64,000 bases of DNA from Melioribacter sp. (GCA_026417975.1 JAOACD010000003.1:141781-205780); one strand, 5' to 3'. Shown: positions 47,684 through 59,365, numbered from the stretch's first letter. Numbers and translations are program-made. Notes: generated by a model from the letters alone, not told the origin.

Positions 47684-50292
47684 TGGATGAAGATATGAAG
47701 ATAATAGTCTTTATAGTTTTTTTTCTTTTACAATTTGTACATTTAAATGCTCAGCAATATCCATTTCAAAATCCAAATTTGAATTTTGAAGAGCGTGCGA
47801 AAGATTTAATTTCTAGATTAACACTCGAGGAAAAAGCAGCGTTAATGTGCGATCAATCCGCTGCAATTCCAAGACTGGGAATAAAGAAATTTAACTGGTG
47901 GAGCGAAGCATTACATGGACTTGCTAATAATGATAGTGTCACAGTTTTTCCACAGCCAATAGGAATGGCAGCTTCTTTTAATGATGAACTTGTTTATAAA
48001 ATCTTTAATGCTGTTTCAGATGAGGTTCGTGCTAAGTATCATGAACATTTAAGAAGAGGTGGAGAGAATAAAAGGTTTCTTAGTTTATCAGTATGGACTC
48101 CTAACATTAATATTTTTAGAGATCCGCGATGGGGACGAGGTCAAGAAACCTACGGTGAAGATCCTTATTTAATGTCTCGTATGGGTGTTGCAGTAGTAAA
48201 AGGTCTTCAAGGCCCTGATACTTCCAAGTATAGAAAGCTTCTTGCATGTGCAAAGCATTTTGCTGTTCACTCTGGTCCAGAGTGGAAGAGACATGAAATT
48301 AATTTGAATAACGTTAATCCCAGAGATTTATATGAAACCTATTTGCCGGCTTTTAAGGCTTTAGTTCAAGAAGCTAAAGTTCGTCAAGTAATGTGTGCTT
48401 ATCATCGTCTTGATGATGAGCCATGTTGTGGTAATTCTCGTTTACTACAACGAATTCTGCGCGATGAATGGGGATATAAATATGTTGTAGTATCGGATTG
48501 TGGTGCAATAGGTGACTTTTTTACAACCCATAAATTTTCTTCGACACCAGTACATGCAGCTTCAAAAGCCGTACTTGCAGGCACTGATGTAGAGTGTTTT
48601 TGGGATAATTATCCATTTAAAACATTGCCAGAAGCTGTAAAACGTGGTTTATTAAGAGAAGATGATATAAATAAAAGTTTGATGCGTGTAATAATGGGTC
48701 GACTTGAACTTGGTGAAATGGATCCTGATTCACTTGTCCCATGGTCAAAAATTCCAATATCTGTTGTTAACAGTCAAAAACATAAAAATCTTGCCTTAGA
48801 GATGGCAAGACAATCTATTGTATTACTGCAAAACAAAAATAATATTCTTCCATTAAAAAAATCATCACTAAAGAAGATAGCTGTAATTGGTCCTAATGCA
48901 AACGACTCTATAATGCAGTGGGGAAATTACAATGGGAGACCAGTAAAAACAGTAACTATACTTGAGGGAATTATATCAAAATTATCTCCTGATAAGGTTG
49001 TTTATGATAAGGGTTGTGATATTGTAGAAGATAAGATTACAAGAAGTTATATAAGCAAATCTTATTTCGAAGGGAAAGCTGGAATAAAAGCTACATATTG
49101 GAATTCACCAGATTTTACAGGCAATATTGTAGCTACACAACAAATTTCAACACCGATAAAATTGACTACAGCAGGATTGCATGAATTTGCCCCAGGTGTA
49201 AAGCTTGAAGGTTTTTCAGCAAAGTATCAAACAGAATTTATTCCATCAATAAGTGAGGAAATTGTTTTTAAGTGTGGGGCTACAGGATATTTTGAGTTAT
49301 TAGTTAATGGACAATCTTTAGTTAAATATCAAAATTGGCGTACAATTCCTTCAAGAATTCCATACAAAGTGGAAGCTGGCAAAAAATATCATATTGAAGT
49401 TCGTTTTGCACAGCTATACGATTGGCAAGCAAATATAGAGTTCGATTTTGGCAGTGAAATTGACATAGATTATTCGGATTTAATAAATAAACTAAAAGGA
49501 ATTGATTTGGTAATATTTGTAGGAGGACTTTCAGGTAATCTTGAAGGTGAAGAAATGCCAGTTACTTATCCTGGATTTAAGGGTGGAGATAGAACTAGCA
49601 TAGAACTTCCTTCTGTTCAAAGAAATTGCTTAAAAGCACTAAAACAAGCAAACAAGAAAATTATTTTTGTAAATTGCTCTGGTTCAGCAATTGCTCTAAC
49701 TCCTGAAGTAGAAATATGCGATGCAATTTTACAAGCTTGGTATCCTGGAGAGTTGGGTGGAATTGCTGTGGCTGATGTAATTTTTGGTGATTATAATCCT
49801 TGTGGTAAATTACCTGTAACATTCTATAAAAATACTGAACAACTTCCCGATTTTGAAGATTATTCGATGAAAGGTAGAACATATCGTTTCTTTAGTGATC
49901 CTCTTTTCCACTTTGGATTTGGATTAAGTTATACTACTTTCAAAATTGGTAATGCAAAATTGAATAAAAATGTCATAAATATAGGTGATTCACTCAGCTT
50001 TACTGTCCCGATTACAAATATGGGTAAATATGATGGAGCAGAGGTATTACAAATATATATAAAGAAAGTAAATGATATTGATGGTCCAATAAAAACATTA
50101 AGGGAGTTTAAAAGAGTAGAATTAAAATCTGGGGAATCAAAAGAAATTGCAATTACTCTTAATAACAAAGCTTTTGAGTTTTATGACTGGAATGAAAGAA
50201 AAATGATTGTATCAAAAGGTGAATATGAAATTTATTATGGTAATAGTTCCAGAGAGAAAGACTTGAAGTTAATTAAAATAAAAATACAATGA
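47683..50292 (+). CDS. GH3-family beta-xylosidase/glucosidase with PA14 insert
   Basis: The 869-residue protein has a signal peptide ending VHLNAQ. The N-terminal GH3 barrel has KHFAVHSGPEWKRH and the nucleophile aspartate in VVVSDCGAIGDF. A PA14-like insert (about 465-610) sits in the C-terminal domain. The acid/base region is GNLEGEEMPV, and LFHFGFGLSYTTF precedes a fibronectin-like tail. The architecture matches Xyl3A-type beta-xylosidases. It releases xylose from xylo-oligosaccharides in the periplasm or at the surface. M5 at 47695 is an alternative start. Confidence 0.9.
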
Positions 50293-50385
50293 AACTTTGT
50301 ATGCATATGTAAGATCCACTTAAAAAATATAAGCATTTATTCAAATAATCATTCCAGTTTTTATTTATTCCAATTACTAAAGAGA

Positions 50386-51738
50386 ATGAAAAGAATAGTT
50401 TTATTTTTATTATTAGTTTATTCCGTAAAATTATACGCTCAAAACCCTATTATTCGTAATCAATTTACTGCAGATCCATCTGCAAGAGTTTTTAATGGTA
50501 AAATTTATGTTTATCCTTCGCACGATATTCCAGTACCAGAGGGTAAAAACTTGCGTAAAGATTGGTTTTGCATGGAAGATTATCATGTTTTTTCATCAGA
50601 TAACCTTGTAGACTGGGTTGATCATGGAGTTATACTAACACAATATCAGATTCCATGGGTAGATTCTACAACATACAGCATGTGGGCACCAGATTGTGTG
50701 GAACGAAATGGAAAATATTATTTTTATTTTCCTGCTATAAGTAAAGATATAGATTCAATTACAGGAAGAAAATTATTTAGAATAGGTGTAGCAATTTCAG
50801 ATAAGCCAGAAGGACCTTTTATACCACAACCAGAACCTATAAAAGGAGTAGTAGGAATTGATCCTTGTGTATTTATTGATAAAGATGGTCAAGCATATTT
50901 GTACTGGTCTTTAGGCAAGATATATGTTGCCAAGTTGAAAGAAAATATGTTAGAATTAGATTCAGAACCAGTAGTAATTGAAAATCTTCCTAAAAAAGGT
51001 TTGATTGAAGGACCATGGGTTTTTGAACGAAATGGAATTTATTATCTAACTTTTCCGCATGTAGAAAATGAAATTGAAAGACTTGAATATGCAATTGGAT
51101 ATCACCCGCTGGGACCATTTAAAATGGCGGGAGTTATAATGGATGAATCACCTATGAAATGTTGGACAAATCATCACTCAATTATTGAGTATAAAGGGCA
51201 ATGGTATTTGTTTTATCATCAGAATCATTTCTCTCCGCGCTTTGATAAAAATAGGTCTGTCTGTATCGATAGTTTATTTTTTAACCAAGATGGAACAATC
51301 CGTAAAATAATACCTACTGAAAGAGGGGTGGGAATTACTTATGCTTCCACCAAAATAGAAATAGATAGATATAGTCTAATTAGTGAAAAAGGCGCCGAAA
51401 TTGCTTTTAATGATACAAATGATACTTTCAAAGGCTGGAAAGTGGTTCTTAACGAAAAAAATGCGTGGGTTCAATATAATAGCGTTAATTTTGAAAGCAA
51501 TAATTATAATGAAATTATTTTGTATGTGTATTCTCAGAAAGGAGCATTCTTAAAAATTTTTTTAGATAAAATAGATAACAAGCCTATTGCAGAAATAAAT
51601 GTCCCGCCCAGTAGTAACTGGAGAATTCTAAGAGCAACCATTTCTAAAGTTAAAGCTGGTACCTATAATCTTATAGTTTTAAATTCAGAAGTAGCAACTG
51701 CAGAAGTTGACTGGATAAGTTTTAATAAGAAAAAATAG
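50386..51738 (+). CDS. GH43-family arabinofuranosidase/xylosidase
   Basis: The 450-residue protein has a signal peptide ending KLYAQ. The GH43 five-bladed propeller shows the base aspartate in FTADPSARVF, the pKa-tuning aspartate in VGIDPCVFIDKDG, and the acid glutamate in GLIEGPWVFERNG. A C-terminal beta-sandwich of CBM6 type (from about 330) ends without a T9SS domain. It removes arabinose or xylose from arabinoxylan; substrate is inferred from its neighbours. It lies 93 bases after the GH3 gene. Confidence 0.9.
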   Translation: MKRIVLFLLLVYSVKLYAQNPIIRNQFTADPSARVFNGKIYVYPSHDIPVPEGKNLRKDWFCMEDYHVFSSDNLVDWVDHGVILTQYQIPWVDSTTYSMWAPDCVERNGKYYFYFPAISKDIDSITGRKLFRIGVAISDKPEGPFIPQPEPIKGVVGIDPCVFIDKDGQAYLYWSLGKIYVAKLKENMLELDSEPVVIENLPKKGLIEGPWVFERNGIYYLTFPHVENEIERLEYAIGYHPLGPFKMAGVIMDESPMKCWTNHHSIIEYKGQWYLFYHQNHFSPRFDKNRSVCIDSLFFNQDGTIRKIIPTERGVGITYASTKIEIDRYSLISEKGAEIAFNDTNDTFKGWKVVLNEKNAWVQYNSVNFESNNYNEIILYVYSQKGAFLKIFLDKIDNKPIAEINVPPSSNWRILRATISKVKAGTYNLIVLNSEVATAEVDWISFNKKK

Positions 51739-51844
51739 AAGGTAATGAATAATCAATTTCAAGTTTTAATAGACTTAAGACTTATTATGATATTTGCTTA
51801 ATCATCTTTAATAAACAATGTTAATTAAATAGTAGAGATTTTAT

Positions 51845-53047
51845 ATGAAAAAGATTTTTGTTATCATTTTCTTGGTTATTAGTATAAAAGTTTTTTCTCA
51901 ACAGTATTCAAAAATTTGGAAGGATATAAATTATGCTGATGATCAAAAGATATACCACATGCTCGATATCTATTTACCTAACAGTAACAAGGCAACCTAC
52001 CCTCCAGTAATAGCAATTTACGGCAGCGCTTGGTTTAGCAATAATTCAAAGGAGTTAGCCTTTCAAGTCTTTGGAAGTTCTTTACTTAAAGCAAATTTTG
52101 CAGTCGTTACACCAAATCATCGTTCGAGTTATGATGCTAAATTTCCAGCACAAATTAATGATGTCAAAGCAGTTATAAGATTCATTAGAGCAAATGCACA
52201 AAAATATCAACTAGATACTTCATTTATTGGAATAACAGGTTTTTCATCAGGTGGTCATCTTGCTGCACTTGCAGGAACGACTTCTAACATAAAAGAATTT
52301 ACAATTGGAGATATAACCTTTGATATTGAAGGGAAAATAGGAAATTATTTATCATACAGAAGTTCGGTAGATGCTGTTGTTGATTGGTTTGGTCCAACAG
52401 ATTTTTTAAAAATGGATTCTTGTAGCTCAGGTGGAACGATAGACCATAATTCACCTACTGCTCCTGAAGCAGTTCTTATAGGTGGCCCAGTTAAACAAAA
52501 TAAAAATAAGTGTGAACTAGCAAATCCTATTACTTATGTAGATCCGAAAGACCCACCATTTTTAATTTTACATGGGGATAAGGATCCATTAGTACCTTAT
52601 TGTCAGAGTGAATTACTTTTTAAAGAATTGCAGAAAAATAATGTGGAAAGCCAATTTATTTTGGTTTCGGGTGGAGAGCATGGTCCTGGTTTATTTGAAG
52701 AGAAGTATTTTAATATGATGACAGAATTTTTCTTAGGTCAAATGAAAAAAATAAAAACTAGTATTAAGGAAAGTTACATTAAAGATAAAAAAAGCTATTT
52801 AAGGAATTATCCTAATCCATTCAATGGAACAACAAAAATCTCTTTTTCATTACACGAAGATTCTAATACTAAAATTATTATTTATGATTTACTTGGGAGG
52901 GAAATTTCTACTTTACTAAATTGTAATTTGAGAGCAGGTGATTACACAGTTGAATGGAATTCTCAGAGCCAAATTTCGGGAATTTATTTTTGTAAATTGC
53001 TCACAAATAAATTTACTGATGTAAGAAAAATGATTATCTTAAAATAG
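51845..53047 (+). CDS. Alpha/beta hydrolase esterase with T9SS sorting domain
   Basis: The 400-residue protein has a signal peptide ending KVFSQ. The BD-FAE/CE-like alpha/beta hydrolase domain has the nucleophile in GFSSGGHLAAL, the aspartate in LHGDKDPLVPY and the histidine in GGEHGPGLF. The last about 80 residues are a T9SS C-terminal sorting domain (NYPNPFN, IIYDLLGREISTL, GIYFCKLLTN), so it should be exported through the type IX system and stay on or leave the cell surface. Likely an acetylxylan or feruloyl esterase on xylan. Confidence 0.9.
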   Translation: MKKIFVIIFLVISIKVFSQQYSKIWKDINYADDQKIYHMLDIYLPNSNKATYPPVIAIYGSAWFSNNSKELAFQVFGSSLLKANFAVVTPNHRSSYDAKFPAQINDVKAVIRFIRANAQKYQLDTSFIGITGFSSGGHLAALAGTTSNIKEFTIGDITFDIEGKIGNYLSYRSSVDAVVDWFGPTDFLKMDSCSSGGTIDHNSPTAPEAVLIGGPVKQNKNKCELANPITYVDPKDPPFLILHGDKDPLVPYCQSELLFKELQKNNVESQFILVSGGEHGPGLFEEKYFNMMTEFFLGQMKKIKTSIKESYIKDKKSYLRNYPNPFNGTTKISFSLHEDSNTKIIIYDLLGREISTLLNCNLRAGDYTVEWNSQSQISGIYFCKLLTNKFTDVRKMIILK

Positions 53048-53097
53048 ACTTGTACTATGAAGTAACAATTATCAAACTCTTTTTTCAAAAGTAAATA

Positions 53098-55845
53098 ATG
53101 AAAAATTTTATGAGAGAGTCATTGACTAATAACATTTTTAATGTAATAATAATTTTATTACTTACATGGAACAACATATTTTTTTGTAAAGGTAGCAAAC
53201 ATATTAGAGAAAAAATTTCAATTAATGAAGGTTGGAGATTTTATAAATATGAGTCGATTGAAAAAGCCGATAGTTTAATATACGACGTTAGGCCGGAACT
53301 AAAGGAAATTGATAATGAAAAACCAGCAGATGCAGAACCTACAGAACCAGAAAAAATTAGAACAAAAAAATTTGTATTGAAACCATGGATATTACCAACT
53401 GGTAATGAATATATAAAAGATTCCTCAAAACATTATAACCGACCAGAAGGTAATCCAGGAAAAGAATTCCCATTTACACAGTTAGATTTTGACGATAGTA
53501 AATGGGCATTAATTGATTTACCACATGATTGGGCAATAAAAGGACCTTTTTTAAGAGATAGTGATAGAGAAATTGGTGGAGGAATGGGTAGACTTCCCAG
53601 TCCGGGTGTTGCATGGTATAGAAAGAAATTATTTATACCAAAACAAGATTCTGGCAAGTGTATATATCTTGAAATTGAAGGTGCCATGTCATATGCAATG
53701 GTTTGGTTGAATGGCTATCTTGTAGGAGGATGGCCATATGGATATGCATCATGGCATCTTAATCTTACTCCATATATTAAATATGGTAAGCAAAATCAAT
53801 TAGCAATAAGACTTGATAATCCTCCAGCATCTTCTAGATGGTATCCAGGGGGTGGTATTTATAGAAATGTTTGGTTGATAAAGACTAATTCTATTCATGT
53901 TTCTAATTGGGGAACTTTTGTAACTACAAAAAAAGTCACGAAAAGTTTGGCAGAAATTGAAATTGAAGTCAATGTAAATAATAATTCACCTAAAGATGAA
54001 GAGGTATTAGTAGTTACAAAAATTTATTCTATTAACAAAAATTCTAAACTAACTAGACGAATTACAGAATCAAAGCCTATTAAAATTGCTATTAAAGCTC
54101 AGAGAAAAGCAAAGGTTAAATGTACACTAAATATTAATAATCCAAAACTTTGGGGTCCTCCTCCAACACAAACTCCAAATCTTTATGTTGCTGTAACTAC
54201 TCTGTTCAAGAAAAATAATCCGATTGATGTTTTTGAAACTAAGTTTGGTATTAGGGATATTAAATTTGATCCTGATAGTGGAATTTTTATTAATGGAGAA
54301 AGGATTAAAATAAAGGGAGTAAATTTACATCACGATTTGGGTGCATTAGGGGCAGCGTTTAACTTAAAAGCTGCAAAACGACAATTGAAATTATTACAAG
54401 AAATGGGCTGTAATGCAATTAGAACAGCTCATAACCCACCTGCTCCAGAGTTTCTTGATTTAACTGACAAAATGGGTTTTCTTGTTATTGATGAAATTTT
54501 TGATGTATGGGAAAGAAAAAAAACACCCTATGATTTTCATCTCATATTCCCTGAGTGGTACGAACAAGATTTGAGAGCTTTTATTCGACGTGATCGTAAT
54601 CATCCCTCTGTTATTATCTGGTCTGTTGGTAATGAAGTAGGCGAACAATACACTGGTGAAGAAGGTGCAAAGGTAGCAAAAAAATTATATGATATAGCTA
54701 AAGAAGAAGACCCAACAAGACCTATTACTGCTTCGATGAACTATGCAAAACCAGATATGCCATTCCCAAAAGTATTTGATATAATTAGCTTAAATTATCA
54801 AGGAGAAGGAATTCGAGATGCTGAAGAATACAAAGACCTTCAAGGAATAAAAACTCCTCCATTATATGCAGCTTTTCATAAAGCATTCCCGGATAAAATG
54901 ATTCTTAGCAGCGAAAATGCCGCAGCCTTGAGTAGTCGTGGAACTTATCTTTTCCCAGTGACTAAAAGTATTAGTGCTCCAGTAAGAGATGGATTGGGAG
55001 GCGATCCAGAAAATTTACTTGTTAGTGCATACGAATTGTACACTGCACCATTTGGTTCTTCGCCAGATAAGGTCTTTTCTTCTGAAGATAAACATTCCTT
55101 TGTCGCAGGTGGTTTTGTATGGAGTGGTTGGGATTATCTTGGTGAGCCTACACCATATTATACAGCTCGTAGTTCTTATTTTGGCATAATAGATCTTGCG
55201 GGATTTAAAAAAGATAGATTCTTTTTGTACCAGTCATATTGGAGGCCTGACTTACCGCTAGCACACATTTTGCCGCATTGGAATTGGTCTCAAAAAATTG
55301 GTGAAAAAATTCCTGTTCATGTTTTTACTTCTGGAGATGAGGCAGAATTATTTTTGAATGGAAAATCACTTGGTAAAAAGAAGAAAAATCAATATGAATA
55401 CCGATTGAGATGGGATGATGTTGTTTATGAACCAGGTGAACTAAAAGTAGTAGCTTATAAAAATGGTAAAAGATGGGCAGAAAAGGTTGTTAGAACAACA
55501 GGTAAACCATCTCAGTTGATAATGGAAGCAGAAGATAAATTAATCAAAGCAGATGGTAAGGATTTAACTTTTGTAACAGTTAAAATTCTAGATGAAAATA
55601 GGAATGTGTGTCCAGATGCAAATAATCTTGTGAAATTTAGTATAGAAGGCCCTGGAGAAATAGTTGCAACAGACAATGGTTATCAAGCAGACTTTACATC
55701 ATTTACATCTCAGCAGAGAAAAGCTTTTAATGGTATGTGCCTTGCAATAATAAGGGGGTTTAAAAATAAAGATGGAATCATTAAAGTAAAAGCAGAATCA
55801 GATTCGTTAAAAAGTGCTGTTTTAATTATTAGAGTAAAAAAATAA
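53098..55845 (+). CDS. GH2-family glycosidase
   Basis: The 915-residue protein has a hydrophobic N-terminus ending IFFC-K, a possible lipobox with an unusual Phe at -1. It has a GH2 sugar-binding, immunoglobulin-like and TIM-barrel order: FDDSKWALIDLPHDWAI, WYPGGGIYRNVWLI, KGVNLHHDLGALG, the acid/base glutamate in SVGNEVGEQY and the nucleophile glutamate in SSENAAALSSRG. C-terminal beta-sandwich domains follow (from about 700). Beta-galactosidase or beta-glucuronidase activity is possible; on xylan, glucuronic-acid or galactose side chains would be the targets. Confidence 0.88.
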   Translation: MKNFMRESLTNNIFNVIIILLLTWNNIFFCKGSKHIREKISINEGWRFYKYESIEKADSLIYDVRPELKEIDNEKPADAEPTEPEKIRTKKFVLKPWILPTGNEYIKDSSKHYNRPEGNPGKEFPFTQLDFDDSKWALIDLPHDWAIKGPFLRDSDREIGGGMGRLPSPGVAWYRKKLFIPKQDSGKCIYLEIEGAMSYAMVWLNGYLVGGWPYGYASWHLNLTPYIKYGKQNQLAIRLDNPPASSRWYPGGGIYRNVWLIKTNSIHVSNWGTFVTTKKVTKSLAEIEIEVNVNNNSPKDEEVLVVTKIYSINKNSKLTRRITESKPIKIAIKAQRKAKVKCTLNINNPKLWGPPPTQTPNLYVAVTTLFKKNNPIDVFETKFGIRDIKFDPDSGIFINGERIKIKGVNLHHDLGALGAAFNLKAAKRQLKLLQEMGCNAIRTAHNPPAPEFLDLTDKMGFLVIDEIFDVWERKKTPYDFHLIFPEWYEQDLRAFIRRDRNHPSVIIWSVGNEVGEQYTGEEGAKVAKKLYDIAKEEDPTRPITASMNYAKPDMPFPKVFDIISLNYQGEGIRDAEEYKDLQGIKTPPLYAAFHKAFPDKMILSSENAAALSSRGTYLFPVTKSISAPVRDGLGGDPENLLVSAYELYTAPFGSSPDKVFSSEDKHSFVAGGFVWSGWDYLGEPTPYYTARSSYFGIIDLAGFKKDRFFLYQSYWRPDLPLAHILPHWNWSQKIGEKIPVHVFTSGDEAELFLNGKSLGKKKKNQYEYRLRWDDVVYEPGELKVVAYKNGKRWAEKVVRTTGKPSQLIMEAEDKLIKADGKDLTFVTVKILDENRNVCPDANNLVKFSIEGPGEIVATDNGYQADFTSFTSQQRKAFNGMCLAIIRGFKNKDGIIKVKAESDSLKSAVLIIRVKK

Positions 55846-55864
55846 GAAATTGAATTTATAGTTG

Positions 55865-57001
55865 ATGAAAAAGATAGTTTTATTACTTGAAACATCACGT
55901 GCTTTTGGTAGACAGTTGATTATTGGTATAACAAGATATGCAAAGCTTCATGGTCCCTGGTCTTTTTATAAGGAACCAATTGACTTAAAATCTTCTGTTC
56001 CTCATTTGACAAATTGGAACCCTGATGGAATTATAATGCGTGATACATTAATTTCTAAAGAACTTCTTAAATTAAAAAGGCCAACAATACTCGCAATCCA
56101 CGACTCAAAATATCCTCAAAACTTACCTGTGATTAAAACGGATTCTGTTGCTATAGGTAAAATGGCTGCAGAGCATTTTATTGAAAAAGGATTTAAGAAT
56201 TTTGCTTATTGTGGATTTGATGATTATGATTGGTCAGAAGGAAGAAAAATTTATTATAAAAAATTTTTAGATGAAGCGGGTTATAAAATCCATATCTATA
56301 CTTCACAAAGCAAAAAGAAACTGTATTGGAAAAATGAACAACAAAATTTAATTAACTGGATCAAGTCACTTCCAAAGCCCATAGGAATTTTCGCTTGTAA
56401 TGACGATCGTGGTCAACACATACTTGAGGTATGCAAAATAATGGGTTTAAAAGTACCAGATGATATTGCAGTTATTGGAGTTGATAATGACCCAATAGTT
56501 TGTGAATTAAGCGATCCACCGCTTACAAGTATAGCTCTTGATGTAGAAGCGGCTGGGTTTCAAGCTGCAAAGTTGATTGATTATATGATTGACAAAAAAA
56601 AATTAACAGGTGGGCATATTTTAGTTTCTCCTACTCATATTGTTCAAAGACAATCAACTGATATAGTAGCTGTTGAAGATCATGAAGTAGCTAAAGCAAT
56701 TAAGTATATAAAAGAAAATGTAAGGAGTAAATTACTTGTTGATGATGTTGTTAAGGCGACTTGTTTAAGCAGACGTACACTTGAGAGAAGATTTAAGCAA
56801 ATATTACGGAGAACAATTTATTCTCAGATACAACATACAAGAATAGAACTTATTTCAAAATTTTTAATAGAGACCGATCTTCCAATCTCTCAAATAGCCT
56901 CGCTATTTAGCTTTACCGATGCTGAGCATATTTCTAGGTATTTTAAAAGAGAAAAGGGTATGGGATTAAGGGAATTTCGTAAGATTCATCAGCCCCGTTA
57001 A
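55865..57001 (+). CDS. xylR: XylR-type transcriptional regulator (LacI-like + AraC)
   Basis: The ATG at 55865 follows a TTG; either gives the same protein to within one residue, and I use the ATG (378 residues). The N-terminal half is a LacI/periplasmic-binding-like sensor (about 1-265: ETSRAFGRQLIIGITRYAKLHG, GVDNDPIVCELSDPPLTSIA). The C-terminal half is an AraC-type double helix-turn-helix (about 275-378: LSRRTLERRFKQIL, FSFTDAEHISRYFKREKG). This order is that of XylR, which binds xylose and activates xylose genes. It lies in the middle of the glycosidase run and is the likely controller of it. Confidence 0.92.
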   Translation: MKKIVLLLETSRAFGRQLIIGITRYAKLHGPWSFYKEPIDLKSSVPHLTNWNPDGIIMRDTLISKELLKLKRPTILAIHDSKYPQNLPVIKTDSVAIGKMAAEHFIEKGFKNFAYCGFDDYDWSEGRKIYYKKFLDEAGYKIHIYTSQSKKKLYWKNEQQNLINWIKSLPKPIGIFACNDDRGQHILEVCKIMGLKVPDDIAVIGVDNDPIVCELSDPPLTSIALDVEAAGFQAAKLIDYMIDKKKLTGGHILVSPTHIVQRQSTDIVAVEDHEVAKAIKYIKENVRSKLLVDDVVKATCLSRRTLERRFKQILRRTIYSQIQHTRIELISKFLIETDLPISQIASLFSFTDAEHISRYFKREKGMGLREFRKIHQPR

Positions 57002-57115
57002 ATGTGTCGTTATTTGGTTACTTTTTGTCAAATAATGGCTACTACTTGTAACCTCATTAGGCTAAATTATATTTTACTTAATTTCTATGGTCAAATAAAA
57101 AATATGGAAAAAGTC

Positions 57116-59365
57116 ATGAAGAAACTTTTTTACCTTATTATGGTTAATACTGCTATTTCTGTATCGATACTAAGTCAGTCGGTTTCATTTAAAACTTATT
57201 TGAATCCTGTAATTCCCGGAGATCATCCAGATCCTACTTTAACAAGAGTAGGCAAGTATTTTTATACTTCAGGTTCATCATTTAATCCAACGCCTAAGAT
57301 ATATCGTTCAACAGATTTAGTACATTGGGAAGTAATTTCTCAACCTGTTTCTGCTTCATGGTCTGAGTATGGAGATAGTCCTGGAGGTGGAATTTGGGGA
57401 GGGCATATGGTTTATTATAAGGGTAAATATTGGCATTTCTTCGGTCGAGGTGGAGGTAGTATGTATTTTGTCACTGCAGAAAATCCAGAAGGTCCTTGGA
57501 GTTTTCCAACACGTATGAGAGTTCCCCCTAATATGCCTGCTGGTCTAGGAGTTGATAATTCAATTTTTATTGATGAAGATACAGGAAAGTGGTATTTATT
57601 AACTAAAGCCGGTCAACCTAATAATCATATAGTGGAATTAGGCGATGATGGACAACCCACGGGTAAAGTTTTAGATTTAACTTGGTTAAATCCAAGCCCA
57701 TTTCCTTTTGGGTGGGCAGAAGGACCTGTTATGTGGAAATACAAAGGCTATTACTATTACAGCTTTGCACAGCATCTTGTAGGGGCTCAATATGTAATGA
57801 GAAGTGATACTTTAACAGATGATAAATCTAAATGGACTATTATTAGTACAAATATTTTTAAAGGACCTCGCTATTTTTATAATACTCCCAATCATATTTC
57901 TCCTGCTGTTATGCTTGATGATAGCACTAGTTGGGTAATTGCTCATAGTTATCATGGCAACAGTGATTGGTATGCACAAGGAAGGCAAGGCTTACTCTGT
58001 CAGGTAAAATATAATGAACAAGGTTTTCCCGAAATTCAATACCCTCAGAACGATGGAGTACCTGCACCTAATCTTCCATCAAGTGGAATACCTTGGACTG
58101 TTCCAAAATCCGATTTTTTTGATTCAAAAAAACTTCATCCAGAATGGTCATTTTTAGGTTATACACCGTCGAATACATATTCATTATCAGAAAGACCAGG
58201 TTGGTTAAGATTATCACCTAAAAGTAGTACGAAACCTAATACTGTAGTCAAAAATGATGGAGAACATAATTACTCTTTAATTACAAAATTAGACTTTGAA
58301 CCAGAGAATAGTTCTCATGAAGCTGGTTTGTGGATAATTAATGGACCCCAAACTTTATCTGTTAAAGTGTACTCAACGATAAATAGTAGCGGTAAAAAAG
58401 TTTTTGCTTTTAGTTTTAATAGAACATATTATGAAGTAGAAAATAATATCGGAAACATAGCTTGGCTTAAGTTAATTAGAGATGAACATTTAATGAGTGC
58501 ATTTTACAGTGCAGATGGAGTTAATTGGGAACAAATAGGTCAAACTATAGATGCAACTGCAATAGACAGAGAACAGACACAATTTAATAATTTTACTGGT
58601 AACCGTCAGGGTTTATATGTTAGTGGAAAACATGCCTATTTTGATTTATATATTTATCGAGATGCCTACACAAAAATTACTGCACAAAATGCTGCAAATA
58701 GAATGGGAGTAAGTATTGCAGGGAATTATTTGTATAACATAAATAATAATGATTGGGCAATGTATGCTGGAGTAGAGTTTGGTGGAAAAGACTATAATAA
58801 ACAACCAGATTCAATAGAAATATCGGCATCAAGTTATACAGCTGGAGGTATTATTGAAGTTTGGCTCGATTCTATTGATACTGGTAAGAAAATTGCAGTA
58901 TGTAAAATTGAAAATACAGGTGGATGGTCTAATTATAGGATATTCAAAGCTAAAGTAGATTCTACTGTAAGTGGTAATCATGATGTGTATTTAAAATTTA
59001 TTGGCCCGGGAACAGACCAACTTTTTAGAATTAGCTGGTTGAAATTTTTAAGTGCTAATTTATTTACGTCAATGAGAGAAAATTTTACAAAATCTCTCTC
59101 TCAAAATTTTAAGCTATTTCAAAACTACCCAAATCCTTTTAACAGTAGTACTATTATTAATTTTTTTGTTCCTTACGACTCTCAAGTATCGTTGAAAATT
59201 TATGATTTACTTGGACGAGAAGTAGCTACATTATTTTCAGAAAAATTAATTGCAGGCAATCATTCTATTAAATGGAATGCAGATAATTTCACTGCTGGGG
59301 TGTATTTTTATCAATTAAAAGCGAATGATTATATTGATACAAAGAAGCTTGTTTTGTTAAAATAA
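57116..59365 (+). CDS. GH43 + CBM6 protein with T9SS sorting domain
   Basis: The ATG at 57116 gives a signal peptide (MKKLFYLIMVNT...ILSQ); the earlier ATGs at 57002 and 57104 only add residues with no sense. The GH43 propeller has the base aspartate in GDHPDPTLTRVGKYFYTSG, the middle aspartate in VDNSIFIDED, and the acid in WAEGPVMWKYKG. A concanavalin-like GH43 C-terminal domain and a CBM6-like module (about 535-665) follow. The last 80 residues are a T9SS sorting domain (NYPNPFN, KIYDLLGREVATL, GVYFYQLKAND). It acts at the cell surface on arabinoxylan; 749 residues in all. Confidence 0.9.
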   Translation: MKKLFYLIMVNTAISVSILSQSVSFKTYLNPVIPGDHPDPTLTRVGKYFYTSGSSFNPTPKIYRSTDLVHWEVISQPVSASWSEYGDSPGGGIWGGHMVYYKGKYWHFFGRGGGSMYFVTAENPEGPWSFPTRMRVPPNMPAGLGVDNSIFIDEDTGKWYLLTKAGQPNNHIVELGDDGQPTGKVLDLTWLNPSPFPFGWAEGPVMWKYKGYYYYSFAQHLVGAQYVMRSDTLTDDKSKWTIISTNIFKGPRYFYNTPNHISPAVMLDDSTSWVIAHSYHGNSDWYAQGRQGLLCQVKYNEQGFPEIQYPQNDGVPAPNLPSSGIPWTVPKSDFFDSKKLHPEWSFLGYTPSNTYSLSERPGWLRLSPKSSTKPNTVVKNDGEHNYSLITKLDFEPENSSHEAGLWIINGPQTLSVKVYSTINSSGKKVFAFSFNRTYYEVENNIGNIAWLKLIRDEHLMSAFYSADGVNWEQIGQTIDATAIDREQTQFNNFTGNRQGLYVSGKHAYFDLYIYRDAYTKITAQNAANRMGVSIAGNYLYNINNNDWAMYAGVEFGGKDYNKQPDSIEISASSYTAGGIIEVWLDSIDTGKKIAVCKIENTGGWSNYRIFKAKVDSTVSGNHDVYLKFIGPGTDQLFRISWLKFLSANLFTSMRENFTKSLSQNFKLFQNYPNPFNSSTIINFFVPYDSQVSLKIYDLLGREVATLFSEKLIAGNHSIKWNADNFTAGVYFYQLKANDYIDTKKLVLLK